DNA from: Lysinibacillus xylanilyticus
GTDB taxonomy: Bacteria; Bacillota; Bacilli; Bacillales_A; Planococcaceae
Length of the DNA: 64,000 nucleotides
Assembly (NCBI RefSeq): GCF_001183605.1
Contig: NZ_LFXJ01000011.1
Location: forward strand, 65,364 to 129,363
Direction of reading: 5' to 3'
Below, one piece after another: positions 43,169 to 53,550 of this stretch. Below the pieces are notes generated by a model, which saw only the letters and a program-made list of their open reading frames with translations, searched no databases and was not told where the DNA came from. Each line of letters starts with the position of its first letter. The stretch's first letter is position 1. The position numbers and the translations under genes were made by a program.

Positions 43169-43232
43169 AAAAACGCATCCTTTCTTTTTCATTAGAATGC
43201 GTATTTTTTAAAAAATTATCCTATTCGATATC

Positions 43233-43297
43233 AATTATGCCTCGGCATAATTGCATCCGGGATCAGCTTTGTGCTTGTTGCTGAAAGAAGTTAAACC
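43233..43297. repeat. Family B element, short copy
   Basis: The perfect 20-bp palindrome AATTATGCCTCGGCATAATT (43233-43252) with GCATCCGG and the closing TTGCTGAAAGAAGTTAAACC. Confidence 0.8.
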
Positions 43298-44190
43298 AAT
43301 AAATTTTGAAGTGTTTCTTTTAAATGAGGGAATTTAAATGTAAAATGATGTTTTTCTAAAACAGTAGGTAGTACATGCTGACCTTCTAATACAAGCATGC
43401 TTTGTTCACCTAGCGCTAAACGCATTACAAAGCTTGGTACAGGCATCCAGTGACGTCTTTCCATTATATTTGCAATTGTTTTTCCGAAATTCTTCATACG
43501 TGTCGCGTTAGGAGCAGTGACATTAAAAGGGCCTTTCATATCATCGTTCGTCATTGCGAAATATATAGCTCTAGCAACGTCCTCTATATGGACCCATGAA
43601 AGCCATTGTTCACCTGAACCTATTGTGCCCCCAATATGCAATTTATATGGTAGTAACATGGAGGGAAGAGCTCCATTTTCACGGCCTAAAATAACACCAA
43701 AACGAGCAAGAGCAACTCGAACCCCTAATTTTTCAGCACGTACTGCATGGCGTTCCCAATCATAAACTGTCGAACCTAAAAAATCAGTTGCATAGTCTGT
43801 GGAACTTTCGGTATAGATAGACGATGTAGAAGTAGGATAAACCCCCACTGCACTCGCATTGACAAGCACTTTTGGCTTCGAGCTAAGGTGCTCCATAATA
43901 CGTACTATCTCAAGTGTTGCATCCATGCGACTTGTATAAATGGCTTTCTTCTGTTTTTTCGTCCAACGTCCATTATTTAAAGAAATTCCTGCTAAATTAA
44001 CAATTGCATCGACTTCATTTAACAACTGTTCAGGTCTTGCTCCTTGCTGAAGCCATTGTACATATTGAATATCATTTTCTCGTCTTGTTTTGTTCCGTGT
44101 TAAAATGATGATTTCATGTCCCTTATCTTGCAAAAGCTTTGTTAGAGCTTTCCCAACAAAACCAGTACCACCTGCAATAACGATTTTCAT
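43291..44190 (-). CDS. yfhF: NAD(P)-dependent epimerase-like protein (YfhF, TIGR01777 type)
   Basis: 299 residues. N-terminal nucleotide motif AGGTGFVGKALTKLL, NLAGISLNNGRWTKKQK, WLSWVHIEDVARAIYF and GPFNVTAPN are hallmarks of the YfhF/Slr1223 short-chain dehydrogenase group; the substrate is unknown. GGAGGG precedes the ATG. Divergent from recX, as recalled for B. subtilis. The last bases lie in a family B repeat. Confidence 0.92.
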   Translation of the reverse strand: MKIVIAGGTGFVGKALTKLLQDKGHEIIILTRNKTRRENDIQYVQWLQQGARPEQLLNEVDAIVNLAGISLNNGRWTKKQKKAIYTSRMDATLEIVRIMEHLSSKPKVLVNASAVGVYPTSTSSIYTESSTDYATDFLGSTVYDWERHAVRAEKLGVRVALARFGVILGRENGALPSMLLPYKLHIGGTIGSGEQWLSWVHIEDVARAIYFAMTNDDMKGPFNVTAPNATRMKNFGKTIANIMERRHWMPVPSFVMRLALGEQSMLVLEGQHVLPTVLEKHHFTFKFPHLKETLQNLLV

Positions 44191-44351
44191 AAGAGTCCCT
44201 CCTTTTTAAAACGATTCTATATGAGCAAGTTTATCACCTAATCATTTACAAATGTTAGTTTCCGGAAAGTAATACCCGCGTACATGAAATGTCTATGGGA
44301 AAAAGCAATACCGCGAAAAATGTTATAATGGTAAATAGTGAGGTGTTACTA

Positions 44352-45155
44352 ATGCGTATTATTACGAAAATTGCACGTCAAAAAAACAATCCAGAACGTT
44401 ATAATATATATTTGAACGAAGAATACGCTTTTCCTGTAGATGAAGCAATTCTCATTCAATTTGGTTTAACGAAGGGAAAAGTGCTTGAGGAATTTGATAT
44501 TCAGGAAATTGCCTACGAGGATGAGATTCGAAAAGCTTTTAATAAAGGGTTGAATTTCTTATCTTATCAAATGCGTAGTGAGCATGAAGTAAAGAAAAAG
44601 CTTCTCACGTTAGAATTTGGCGAAGCGGTTATTTTAGAGGCTATACAAAAGCTTAAATCATATGGTTTTTTAAATGATGAAACTTATTCCAAGGCATTAC
44701 TTGATACGAAAAAAGCTACGATGAAAAAGGGACCCAAGGCAATTAGACAAGACCTTATGAAAAAAGGAATTGATAAAAGCTTACAGGATGAGGTACTTGC
44801 TACTTATAGTCATGCTGAACAGGTGAAGCTTGCAACACAATTGGCTGAGAAGGTCATTCGATCGGAAAAAAAGAAGACACCAACACAAATAAAAGCTAAA
44901 ATTCAAGATTTTTTAATGCGAAAAGGTTATTCTTTTAATGTTGTAGATGATGTGCTAAGTCAAATAGAAATTGAGCAAGATGAAGATGAATGGCAACAGC
45001 TACTCGATGTACAAGGCGAAAAAGTTTGGAAAAAGTATTCATCGAAGTATACTGGTTATGAATTGAAAATGAAAATAAAGCAGGCGCTCTATCAAAAGGG
45101 GTTTCCTATAGAGGTTATAGATCGTTTTATAGAAGAGAAGGAGAATGAGGAATGA
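44352..45155 (+). CDS. recX: Recombination regulator RecX
   Basis: 267 residues, the long Bacillales form built of three-helix repeats: ALNFLSYQMRSEHEV-like (FLSYQMRSEHEVKKKLL), AIRQDLMKKGI, KIQDFLMRKGYSF and KIKQALYQKGFPIEVI. It modulates RecA filaments. The ATG at 44352 follows GTGAGGTG; 21 upstream codons are rejected. The stop overlaps yfhH (ATGA). Confidence 0.93.
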   Translation: MRIITKIARQKNNPERYNIYLNEEYAFPVDEAILIQFGLTKGKVLEEFDIQEIAYEDEIRKAFNKGLNFLSYQMRSEHEVKKKLLTLEFGEAVILEAIQKLKSYGFLNDETYSKALLDTKKATMKKGPKAIRQDLMKKGIDKSLQDEVLATYSHAEQVKLATQLAEKVIRSEKKKTPTQIKAKIQDFLMRKGYSFNVVDDVLSQIEIEQDEDEWQQLLDVQGEKVWKKYSSKYTGYELKMKIKQALYQKGFPIEVIDRFIEEKENEE

Positions 45156-45481
45156 ACGAAAAAAATTATGCTGCAATGTCAGAGCACGAATTACGTGAGG
45201 AAATAGCCATGATAAAGGAAAAAGCACGTAAGGCAGAGCAACTAGGAATTATCAATGAATTCGCAGTATACGAGCGTAAGGCTTTAATGGCGGCTGCTTA
45301 TTTAGTGGATTTGGATACAATAGTTCCTGGAGAAATGTATCGTATTGACGGCTCTGAAAATGAATTTTTCCAAGTGGATTATTTAAAAGGACGCTTTGCG
45401 TGGGGACATCGCTTAGGGGGCGAAAAATACCAAGAGGCTTTACCGGTTTCAATGCTATCTCCTGTAAAGGTGGGCAAATAA
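45152..45481 (+). CDS. yfhH: YfhH (DUF1811) family protein
   Basis: 109 residues. MSEHELREEIAMIKEKARKAEQLGIINE, then PGEMYRI and FAWGHRL match YfhH. From structures it has a helical part and an SH3-like part; the role is unknown. It is coupled to recX by a 4-base overlap and directly abuts yfhJ. Confidence 0.92.
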   Translation: MNEKNYAAMSEHELREEIAMIKEKARKAEQLGIINEFAVYERKALMAAAYLVDLDTIVPGEMYRIDGSENEFFQVDYLKGRFAWGHRLGGEKYQEALPVSMLSPVKVGK

Positions 45482-45751
45482 ATGGATGAAAAAATTGAGA
45501 AACTAACTGCTGAGTTACTTGCAAAAAATCCGCAAATGTCAGTAGGGCGTGCACGAGTATGGATTGAGCTTTTATGGAGTGATTTTGAATCAACTTCTGC
45601 AAAAGCTGGCTACAACTATCGTGGTGCTGATTACACTGAGAATTTAGTGCGTCAATTAATTACCAGCTATGGTGATAAGCTGCATGCTTTTGCAGGACGT
45701 AATCCCAAATACGCACATTTACTTGATGCTAGTGATGATATGATACAATAA
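45482..45751 (+). CDS. yfhJ: YfhJ (WVELL) family protein
   Basis: 89 residues. ARVWIELLWSDFESTSAKAGYNYRG and FAGRNPKYAHLLD match YfhJ, whose family name comes from the WVELL motif (WIELL here). Role unknown. The ATG starts at the base after the yfhH stop codon, completing a recX-yfhH-yfhJ operon. Confidence 0.92.
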   Translation: MDEKIEKLTAELLAKNPQMSVGRARVWIELLWSDFESTSAKAGYNYRGADYTENLVRQLITSYGDKLHAFAGRNPKYAHLLDASDDMIQ

Positions 45752-45753
45752 CA

Positions 45754-45782
45754 AAACCCTGACCAATGTTTGGTCAGGGTTT
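45754..45782. terminator. Bidirectional terminator, yfhJ / yfhP
   Basis: Stem AAACCCTGACCA / TGGTCAGGGTTT. Confidence 0.85.
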
Positions 45783-45790
45783 GCTGATGT

Positions 45791-46777
45791 TTAATTACTT
45801 GCGCCAATCTGTAATTTTTTTTGAAGTTTATCTTCTGTAAAAATCCACCCTGTGTATGAAGTGACAATCTCGTTGTCATCGTCTAAATGAGCAACAGCAA
45901 CGAAAGGATAGCGATTATCACTACGGTAACGCAGATCGATTAATCTTACTTCTGTTAAGCCATTTTCGAGATCTGAAATTTCCCAACGATACAATGGTGA
46001 GAATGACACGAATGCAGCGAGATTGCGATCTTTCAATGCTATTTCAATAAGAGGCGTTTTCGGTAAAGGTTTTATTTCGAATTTGTCATAAATATTAACA
46101 GTTCGCCCGTAAGCACGGCCAACGTAATAATGCGTTTTGGATTTAGCCGCAATTCGCCAGTGGAAGAATCGCATTGTAGGGGCTACAATAACATACTCTT
46201 CATCTTGGATGGTATTATGCACAGCGTTCTTCACAGCCTTTTGGACTGCAAATCGTAAAATGTAGTAGACGATAATAATGAGATACATGATACTAAATGT
46301 CCAAACTGGATTTGCACCAAATACCCAAAGTAAAATGCCAAGGCAATGTAATGTAAAGATAATAGGATCAAATGTATTAATGACACCAAGTGCAACCCAT
46401 CTTCTAGAGAACGGTCGAAGTGCTTGTGTACCATAAGCGTTGAAAATATCAACAAAGACATGAAGTGCTACAGCTAAAAATGTCCAAAGCCATAAATGAA
46501 ACACATTTGCGTCTTGAATAATAAATGCTAAAACCGCTGTAATTAAGATGGGCCAAATAGCTACTGCTGGTAGTGAATGTGTAATTCCGCGATGATGTCG
46601 AATATAAATGGCATTGTTGCGCAGTTTTAAAACTGTATCGACATCAGGAGCCTGTGAGCCAATAATCGTACCTGCCATTACTGCGGTAAAGGTCATTGAA
46701 TGATCTGCTACAACGGGGTCGGCTAATGCAAGACCACCGAGGGCTATACCCATAACGAAATGTGTGCCTGAATCCAA
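45791..46777 (-). CDS. yfhP: YfhP-like membrane-bound metal-dependent hydrolase (DUF457)
   Basis: 328 residues. The N-terminal half has the LexA-binding-like YdjM/DUF457 pattern: DSGTHFVMGIALGG, GSQAPDVDTVLKL, HHRGITHSLPAVAIWP (conserved histidines) and ALHVFVDIFNAYGTQALRPF, with several membrane segments. The C-terminal half is soluble. TTG at 46777 follows AAGGAGTGG; the longer frame to 46837 is rejected. Divergent from mutY, as recalled for B. subtilis. Confidence 0.92.
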   Translation of the reverse strand: MDSGTHFVMGIALGGLALADPVVADHSMTFTAVMAGTIIGSQAPDVDTVLKLRNNAIYIRHHRGITHSLPAVAIWPILITAVLAFIIQDANVFHLWLWTFLAVALHVFVDIFNAYGTQALRPFSRRWVALGVINTFDPIIFTLHCLGILLWVFGANPVWTFSIMYLIIIVYYILRFAVQKAVKNAVHNTIQDEEYVIVAPTMRFFHWRIAAKSKTHYYVGRAYGRTVNIYDKFEIKPLPKTPLIEIALKDRNLAAFVSFSPLYRWEISDLENGLTEVRLIDLRYRSDNRYPFVAVAHLDDDNEIVTSYTGWIFTEDKLQKKLQIGASN

Positions 46778-46994
46778 AAATATCCACTCCTTGTATGCAA
46801 CGAAATAGAGTACAATTTGCATACATGTATATTTCAATAATCCGTAATACTTGATATTTACTTATTTAAGACGTCGTGCTAAATTTTGAAGCTAGAAAAT
46901 TTATGGCGTTTTTTGTCGTTTCTGACAGATAATCTTTTCTTAATTGTATACTCTTTTTACCATAAATAAAATTGTAAAGGCGCTGGAGGTCACT

Positions 46995-48029
46995 GTGAAT
47001 TATCCATATGTAACAGAATTTCGACAATCTTTAGTCGAATGGTTTAATGTTGAGAAGCGTGATTTACCTTGGAGGCATACTACGGACCCTTATAAAATCT
47101 GGGTATCGGAAGTGATGCTACAGCAAACACGTGTCGACACAGTTATTCCTTATTACAATCGTTTTATAGAAAGTTTTCCAACATTAGAATTACTCGCGGA
47201 AGCTCCACAAGAATACTTATTGAAGCATTGGGAAGGCCTAGGCTATTATTCCCGTGCACGTAATTTACAAGCGGGTGTTCGTGAAGTATTAGAAAACTAC
47301 GGTGGTGTAGTACCTGATAATCGCCATGAGATTTCAAAATTGAAAGGCGTTGGCCCATATACCGCTGGAGCTATTTTAAGTATTGCCTATAATAAGCCAG
47401 AACATGCGGTTGATGGTAATGTTATGCGCGTTTTAAGTCGTGTACTTAATATCCATGAAGATATAGCAGTTCCAAAGACTAAAAAGATTTTTGAAGCGGC
47501 TGTTGAAGAATTGATAGATTCAGAAAATACATCGTCCTTCAATCAAGGTTTAATGGAGCTTGGTGCACTTATTTGTACGCCAACTTCACCAAAGTGCTTA
47601 TTGTGTCCAGTTCGCGAATACTGTACCGCTTTTAATGAAGGTGAGCCTGAAAAATTACCTATCAAATCAAAAAAAGTAAAGATGAAGCATATCTCATACG
47701 ATGTGCTTGTATGTCAAGATGACAAAGGTCGAATTTTATTGGAGCAGCGATCAGCAGAGGGTCTACTTGCTAATCTATGGCAGTTTCCAATGCTTGAACA
47801 CGACAAAGATTCAATAGATACTTTTATTAATGAGTACGCTATGAATGTTCAACCGAAACAGGAATTGTTAACGTTTAAACATGTTTTTTCACATTTAACA
47901 TGGCATATAAATAGCTATTTTATGAAATGTAATTCAGCAGTAAAGGGCGAATGGCTGACTCACGAGCAAATAGAATTATTACCAATGTCCGTTCCAATGC
48001 TGAAAATATGGCAAGAAATTAAAGATTAA
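46995..48029 (+). CDS. mutY: A/G-specific adenine DNA glycosylase MutY
   Basis: 344 residues. It removes adenine opposite 8-oxoguanine. Features: VMLQQTRVDTV (catalytic Glu region), helix-hairpin-helix LKGVGPYTAGAIL, catalytic Asp in VDGNVMRVLSR, [4Fe-4S] cysteines in CTPTSPKCLLCPVREYC, and a C-terminal NUDIX-like domain (FPMLEHD, FKHVFSHLTWH). GTG at 46995 follows GGAGGTCACT; 17 upstream in-frame codons are rejected. Confidence 0.95.
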   Translation: MNYPYVTEFRQSLVEWFNVEKRDLPWRHTTDPYKIWVSEVMLQQTRVDTVIPYYNRFIESFPTLELLAEAPQEYLLKHWEGLGYYSRARNLQAGVREVLENYGGVVPDNRHEISKLKGVGPYTAGAILSIAYNKPEHAVDGNVMRVLSRVLNIHEDIAVPKTKKIFEAAVEELIDSENTSSFNQGLMELGALICTPTSPKCLLCPVREYCTAFNEGEPEKLPIKSKKVKMKHISYDVLVCQDDKGRILLEQRSAEGLLANLWQFPMLEHDKDSIDTFINEYAMNVQPKQELLTFKHVFSHLTWHINSYFMKCNSAVKGEWLTHEQIELLPMSVPMLKIWQEIKD

Positions 48030-48113
48030 TCAAGAAAATAATATTTATAAAAATTTATGAGCATAAAACCATTCACCTCGGTACACAATAATGAGCGTGG
48101 AGGTGAATGAATA

Positions 48114-48290
48114 ATGAAAAAGCAAAACAACCAAAATTTACAACCGAATAAAAACATGCAACGTCAAAGTCAAGAATTTGGTTATGAAACAGACGTTAAT
48201 GAAGTGCAAAAGCAAAATGCTAAAGCAGAGCAAAATAAAGCTCAAGCTTCAGGTAACTTCAATAAAACTAACCAAGATCTTGGTGAATAA
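48114..48290 (+). CDS. sspE: Gamma-type small acid-soluble spore protein
   Basis: 58 residues, rich in Gln and Asn. The core motif QEFGYETDVNEVQKQNAKAE is the gamma-SASP repeat, present once here (B. subtilis SspE has two). Gamma SASPs supply amino acids at germination. GGAGGTGA precedes the ATG. Its position after mutY is as recalled for B. subtilis sspE. Confidence 0.9.
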   Translation: MKKQNNQNLQPNKNMQRQSQEFGYETDVNEVQKQNAKAEQNKAQASGNFNKTNQDLGE

Positions 48291-48322
48291 CACTTTGTAA
48301 TTGCATAATTGCATTTACCTCT

Positions 48323-48372
48323 TAAGGAGCTGTCTAAAATCGAAAAGATTAAAAAAGGCAGCTCCTTTTGAA
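48323..48372 (+). terminator. Terminator of sspE
   Basis: AAGGAGCTG / CAGCTCCTT stem with a long AT-rich loop, then TTTTGAATTTT. Confidence 0.7.
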
Positions 48373-48394
48373 TTTTATATAGCAAGATGAGAAA

Positions 48395-48500
48395 GCTGCT
48401 CGGGTAGGCAAGAGAACCGAATCGGGTAGCCGAGGAAATTGATTAGGTAAGACAGAGAACTAATCGGATGCGAAGAAGAACGGCTCAGATTCAGAATAAA
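48395..48500. repeat. 21-bp-period array D (TCGGGTA units)
   Basis: TCGGGTA-type cores at 48400, 48422, 48443, 48464 and 48485: spacings 22, 21, 21 and 21. The units are more diverged than in arrays A-C. Confidence 0.65.
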
Positions 48501-48689
48501 CAAGCAAAAAAATTTCAATTGGATTGTTGTTATGATAAAATCCGCTTCAAATTAACGAAATTTTGTACAAATTTAAAAGAGCGCAGTGAAATTTGTGGTT
48601 TTCTAACTACACCTTTCGCGTACACATTGCTATAATATACTAGAGACTGCTAGATTTAGGTAGCATAGACGAAAAGGTGGGCTTCAAAG

Positions 48690-49238
48690 ATGGCAATACC
48701 GGTAGAAGGAGAAACGATACAAATACATAGTTATAAGCACAATGGCCGTATCCACCGTGTTTGGCAAGAAACAACGGTTTTAAAAGGAACGAAAAATATC
48801 GTTATCGGTGCGAATGAACGGACACTTGTGACAGAATCCGATGGTCGTACGTGGCTAACGAGAGAGCCTTCTATTTGTTATTTCCATGCGGAGCACTGGT
48901 TTAACATCATTTGCATGCTACGTGAGGACGGTGTGTATTATTATTGTAATCTAAGCTCACCATTTGTTTTCGATAATAATGCCATTAAATATATTGACTA
49001 TGATTTAGACATTAAAGTTTTCCCTGATATGTCTTATTCTCTCTTAGATGAGGATGAATATGAGCTACATAGTAAGGAAATGTCTTATCCAGATGTCATA
49101 GATAAAATTTTAAAGCGCAATGTCGATAAATTAATTAGCTGGATTCAACAAAAAAGAGGACCCTTTGCACCTGATTTCATCGATGCCTGGACAAGTCGTT
49201 ATAAGTTTCAGCTCGATATGCAAGCAGATGATTGTTAG
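48690..49238 (+). CDS. ntdP: Nucleoside tri/diphosphate phosphatase (YgaC, DUF402)
   Basis: 182 residues. [19 protein letters not shown], then [19 protein letters not shown] and [13 protein letters not shown] match the YgaC/Sav1781 DUF402 group; homologues hydrolyse NTPs and NDPs using aspartate-bound metal. AAAGGTGGG precedes the ATG. Its place between sspE and ygaD is as recalled for B. subtilis. Confidence 0.93.
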   Translation: MAIPVEGETIQIHSYKHNGRIHRVWQETTVLKGTKNIVIGANERTLVTESDGRTWLTREPSICYFHAEHWFNIICMLREDGVYYYCNLSSPFVFDNNAIKYIDYDLDIKVFPDMSYSLLDEDEYELHSKEMSYPDVIDKILKRNVDKLISWIQQKRGPFAPDFIDAWTSRYKFQLDMQADDC

Positions 49239-49439
49239 TTACACCTATTAGTTTTACTAATGGGTGTTTTTTTATGTTTTGAACAATCGGATTGTAAAAT
49301 AGTTAGTGATAAAGCTAAATTAACTGTACTTAAAACAAAATATTGCTATAATACGTTTGGGCATTCAATTTGTGGATGTCTGTTTCTTTTTATGTATTAC
49401 ATAAGAGCGAGTCTTTTAAAATAAGGATGTGATAATAAA

Positions 49440-51185
49440 TTGGGTAGTATAAAGCGTTATATGAGATTTGTAAAACCATATACATGGGAAATTATTTTAA
49501 CGATTGTAATTGGTATAGTGAAATTTGCGATTCCGTTATTTATCCCATTACTCATAAAAATTGTGTTAGATGATATTATCGCTGCGGATAATCTATCGGA
49601 TGCAGAGAAGACAAAAGAACTGTTTTATTGGTTAGGTGGTACGATCATTGTATTCTTTATTATTCGACCACCGATTGAGTATTACCGTCAATATTTTGCT
49701 CAACATGTCAGTAACAAGGTGCTTTTCGATATTCGAAAACAAATATATGCACATTTACAGCGACTAAGTTTAAGGTACTATGCAAATACAAGAGCTGGCG
49801 AAGTTATTTCAAGAGTGATTAATGATGTGGAACAAACAAAAAACTTTATCATGACAGGCTTGATGAATGTTTGGCTTGACCTTGCGACAATTGTTATTGC
49901 TATCGGTATTATGCTTGCCATGGATGTTAAGCTTACGCTAGTAGCATTAGTTGCGTTCCCATTCTATGCTTTTAGTGTGAAGTACTTCTTTGGTAAACTT
50001 CGATCTTTAACACGTAAAAGGTCACAAGCGCTTGCGGGTGTGCAAAGTTATTTGCATGAACGTGTAGCTGGAATGAGCATTATTAAAAGCTTCACGCTAG
50101 AAAAGCACGAGCAAAAATTATTCGATGAAGCAAATGGTGAATTTTTAGAGAAAGCGTTGGATCATTCGAAATGGAATGCTAAATCCTTTGCAGTGGTGAA
50201 TACAATTACGGATGTAGCACCTCTCTTAGTAATTGCTTATGCAGGTTATCAAGTTATTAATGGTTCTCTATCAGTTGGGACAATGGTGGCCTTTATTGCC
50301 TATATCGAACGACTTTATGGTCCACTTCGTCGTCTTGTAAGTTCATCAACGATGCTAACACAATCATTTGCATCAATGGATCGAATGTTTGAATTAATGG
50401 ACGAACCTTATGAAATAAAAAACAAGGCTAATGCGGTAGAACTACCTCGAGTAAAGGGTGAAGTCCGCTTTAACAATGTGAACTTTCAATATGAAGAAGA
50501 AGGCTCACAAATTTTAAACAACATCAATTTCACGATTAACCCTGGAGAGACAGTTGCATTTGTAGGAATGAGTGGTGGAGGAAAATCAACCATCATTAGT
50601 TTAATTCCTCGCTTTTATGATACAACGAGTGGCGCAGTGACTATTGATGAATATGATGTACGTGACGTATCATTACTTTCTTTACGCTCCCAAATCGGAA
50701 TAGTCTTACAGGACAATATTCTGTTCAGTGATTCGGTAAAAGAAAATATTTTAATGGGCAAGCCAGATGCTTCTGATGAAGAGGTTATTGCTGCGGCAAA
50801 AGCGGCAAATGCACATGATTTTATTATGAGCTTACCAAATGGCTATGACACAAAAGTCGGGGAGCGAGGTGTGAAGTTATCAGGTGGACAAAAGCAGCGA
50901 GTAGCAATTGCTCGTGTATTTTTAAAAAATCCTCCTATTTTAATACTGGATGAAGCGACCTCTGCTTTGGATTTAGAAAGTGAGGCACTTATTCAAGAAT
51001 CATTGGATGTACTTGCACATGAACGTACAACCATTATAATTGCTCACAGACTTTCTACAATTACACATGCAGATAAAATTTTGGTTATTGATCATGGACA
51101 ATTAATTGAAAGTGGTACGCACGAGCAATTAATGCAAAAAGAGGGGACTTACTTTAATTTATTCCAGGTGCAACATTTAGAATGA
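49440..51185 (+). CDS. ygaD: ABC exporter, fused permease/ATPase (YgaD)
   Basis: 581 residues: six membrane helices (about 1-320), then a nucleotide-binding domain with Walker [11 protein letters not shown], signature [14 protein letters not shown], Walker [13 protein letters not shown] and the H-loop IAHRL. It resembles Sav1866-type lipid/drug exporters and works as a homodimer. TTG at 49440 follows AAGGATGTGA. Substrate unknown. Confidence 0.92.
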   Translation: MGSIKRYMRFVKPYTWEIILTIVIGIVKFAIPLFIPLLIKIVLDDIIAADNLSDAEKTKELFYWLGGTIIVFFIIRPPIEYYRQYFAQHVSNKVLFDIRKQIYAHLQRLSLRYYANTRAGEVISRVINDVEQTKNFIMTGLMNVWLDLATIVIAIGIMLAMDVKLTLVALVAFPFYAFSVKYFFGKLRSLTRKRSQALAGVQSYLHERVAGMSIIKSFTLEKHEQKLFDEANGEFLEKALDHSKWNAKSFAVVNTITDVAPLLVIAYAGYQVINGSLSVGTMVAFIAYIERLYGPLRRLVSSSTMLTQSFASMDRMFELMDEPYEIKNKANAVELPRVKGEVRFNNVNFQYEEEGSQILNNINFTINPGETVAFVGMSGGGKSTIISLIPRFYDTTSGAVTIDEYDVRDVSLLSLRSQIGIVLQDNILFSDSVKENILMGKPDASDEEVIAAAKAANAHDFIMSLPNGYDTKVGERGVKLSGGQKQRVAIARVFLKNPPILILDEATSALDLESEALIQESLDVLAHERTTIIIAHRLSTITHADKILVIDHGQLIESGTHEQLMQKEGTYFNLFQVQHLE

Positions 51186-51210
51186 TGCACCCTAAATAGA
51201 AAAAATCTGA

Positions 51211-51306
51211 ATCACCATCATAGTGTGGGGTTGATTTCCGTTCCGACTGGGGCGTCGAGGAAATAAATAGCAAAGTGTCATGTCATCCTCATCTTTTGGT
51301 GATGAA
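51211..51306. repeat. Family A element, short copy
   Basis: ATCACCATCATAGTG with GGTTGATTTCCGTTCCGACTGGGGCG at one end and GTCATGTCATCC, TTTTGGTGATGAAT at the other. Confidence 0.75.
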
Positions 51307-51551
51307 TAATCTATAAATAGCCTTCTATTTAACATAAATGGAAGGCTATTTTTTTGTCTTATTTATAAAATGTTATCGATTAATAAGACATTATTAATAC
51401 GAAACTCGAACGATGTAGAAAATCTATGTAAATTGCAGAATAATTATGATTGAAAGAGCAATATTTTTTGGTTAGAATTATCTGAAAATAGGGAATAGAG
51501 TGATAGTGAATGTAATTAAGTAAAAATATGGGTTGGATGGGGCGATTGATC

Positions 51552-52565
51552 ATGAGAAAAAAGCTGCTAGAAATAAAAGGTTTAAAGACAACCTTTTTTA
51601 CAGATGATGGACAAATTCCTGCCGTAGATGATATCAATTTTTCTGTTCATGAGGGAGAAATATTAGGGATTGTAGGGGAATCGGGAAGTGGAAAAAGTGT
51701 TACATCACTGTCCATTATGGGATTAATACCGTCACCACCTGGGAAAATAACGGGTGGAGAAATACTATTAGATGGCAAAAACCTCGTAACATTATCTGAT
51801 AAACAAATGCAGAAAATTCGTGGAAAAGATGTGGCGATGATTTTTCAGGAGCCTATGACATCCTTAAATCCTTTGTTTACAATTGGGGATCAGTTAAAAG
51901 AGGCAATTTTAATTCATAATCCAAAATGGTCGAAAAAAGAAGCCTATGCAAGGGCGATTGAAATTATGAAGCTAGTAGGTTTACCACGTACCGAGGAATT
52001 ATTAAAAGATTATCCACATCATCTATCGGGGGGGATGCGACAACGGGTCATGATTGCGATGGCACTTGTCTGTGATCCGAAGGTATTGATTGCTGATGAG
52101 CCGACTACTGCGCTAGATGTTACGATTCAAGCTCAAATTTTGCAGCTTATGAAAGATTTAAATAAACGTTTAAATACAGCTGTTTTATTAATTACACATG
52201 ATTTAGGCGTTGTTGCAGAAACATGCGAGCGAGTTATTGTAATGTATGCAGGTCAGATTGTGGAAGAGGCACCTATTCAGGAGATATTTGTTAATCCAAA
52301 GCACCCTTATACACAAGGGCTTATTAAATCTGTACCGGATATGCGTTATAAAAAGGACAATCTTTACTCTATACCAGGTAGTGTACCTAAGCCTGGAAGT
52401 ATTCAGGAAGGCTGTCGTTTTGCAGCGCGTTGCGAATTTGCGATGGATCGCTGTGTACAAGAAACACCACCTTTATATGAAGCAGCAGAGCAACATAAAT
52501 CGAGATGTTTTTTACTAGAGAAACAGGAGGTGGAGCAACATGTCGAAAGTGTTGTTGAAAGTTGA
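51552..52565 (+). CDS. oppD: Oligopeptide ABC transporter ATPase OppD/DppD
   Basis: 337 residues. Walker [12 protein letters not shown], signature [14 protein letters not shown], Walker [13 protein letters not shown] and a C-terminal oligo_HPY zone with cysteines ([15 protein letters not shown]) that may hold an iron-sulfur cluster. First gene of a five-gene operon. The ATG at 51552 follows GGATGGGGCGA; the extension to 51528 is less likely. Confidence 0.93.
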   Translation: MRKKLLEIKGLKTTFFTDDGQIPAVDDINFSVHEGEILGIVGESGSGKSVTSLSIMGLIPSPPGKITGGEILLDGKNLVTLSDKQMQKIRGKDVAMIFQEPMTSLNPLFTIGDQLKEAILIHNPKWSKKEAYARAIEIMKLVGLPRTEELLKDYPHHLSGGMRQRVMIAMALVCDPKVLIADEPTTALDVTIQAQILQLMKDLNKRLNTAVLLITHDLGVVAETCERVIVMYAGQIVEEAPIQEIFVNPKHPYTQGLIKSVPDMRYKKDNLYSIPGSVPKPGSIQEGCRFAARCEFAMDRCVQETPPLYEAAEQHKSRCFLLEKQEVEQHVESVVES

Positions 52566-53520
52566 TGGTTTAAAAAAATATTTCCCCATTCGGAAGGGTG
52601 TCTTAAATACACAGGTTGGAGACGTAAAGGCAGTGGATGATGTTTCCTTTGAAGTTTTTGAAGGAGAAACATTAGGTATTGTAGGTGAGTCCGGGTGTGG
52701 TAAATCAACGACTGGTCGACTTTTAATGCGATTGCTTGAGCCAACAGAGGGCGAGATTGAATTCGCAGGTAAAATAATTTCTGAATTATCAAATAATGAA
52801 ATGCGCAAAGCCCGTAGAGATATTCAAATGATTTTCCAAGATCCTTATGCCTCTCTTAATCCTAGGCATAATATTGGAAAAATATTGGAGGAGCCTCTTA
52901 TTGTTCATGGAATGGGCAACACAAAGGAACGGAAACAGAAGGTATTAGAGCTTCTCGAAATTGTTGGGTTAAATGAATATCATGTGAAACGGTATCCACA
53001 TCAATTTAGTGGTGGTCAAAGACAGCGTATCGGCATTGCCCGTGCTCTAATGACGAATCCTCGTTTAATTATTGCGGATGAGCCTGTCTCTGCACTCGAT
53101 GTGTCAATACAGGCGCAGGTATTAAATTTATTGCAAAACTTACAAAAGGACTTAAAGCTAACTTATATTTTTATTTCCCACGATTTAGGGGTTGTACGCC
53201 ATATTAGTAATCGTGTAGGTGTAATGTATTTGGGAAAATTAGTGGAGTTGACAGCAAGCGAGGATTTATACGCTGAGCCACTTCACCCATATACGCAGGC
53301 ACTGTTATCCTCTGTACCTGTTCCAGATCCTACATTTGAACGTGAACAGCTCATTATTTCTGGAGATATTCCAAGTGCTTCGAATCCGCCAAGCGGGTGT
53401 ACTTTCCATACGAGATGTCCATTTAAAAAAGAAGAATGTTCTCAAGCTGTTCCGAAAATGCAAGAAGTGAAACCGGGTCATTATGTTGCTTGCCATCTTT
53501 ACGATGCAATCCAACATTAA
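52540..53520 (+). CDS. oppF: Oligopeptide ABC transporter ATPase OppF/DppF
   Basis: 326 residues. Walker [14 protein letters not shown], signature [14 protein letters not shown], Walker [13 protein letters not shown] and the cysteine-containing tail [15 protein letters not shown]. It overlaps oppD by 26 bases, with AGGAGGTGGAG inside oppD as SD. It pairs with OppD to power import. Confidence 0.94.
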   Translation: MSKVLLKVDGLKKYFPIRKGVLNTQVGDVKAVDDVSFEVFEGETLGIVGESGCGKSTTGRLLMRLLEPTEGEIEFAGKIISELSNNEMRKARRDIQMIFQDPYASLNPRHNIGKILEEPLIVHGMGNTKERKQKVLELLEIVGLNEYHVKRYPHQFSGGQRQRIGIARALMTNPRLIIADEPVSALDVSIQAQVLNLLQNLQKDLKLTYIFISHDLGVVRHISNRVGVMYLGKLVELTASEDLYAEPLHPYTQALLSSVPVPDPTFEREQLIISGDIPSASNPPSGCTFHTRCPFKKEECSQAVPKMQEVKPGHYVACHLYDAIQH

Positions 53521-53550
53521 ATGATATAAAAAAACTTAGGGGGAAATTTA

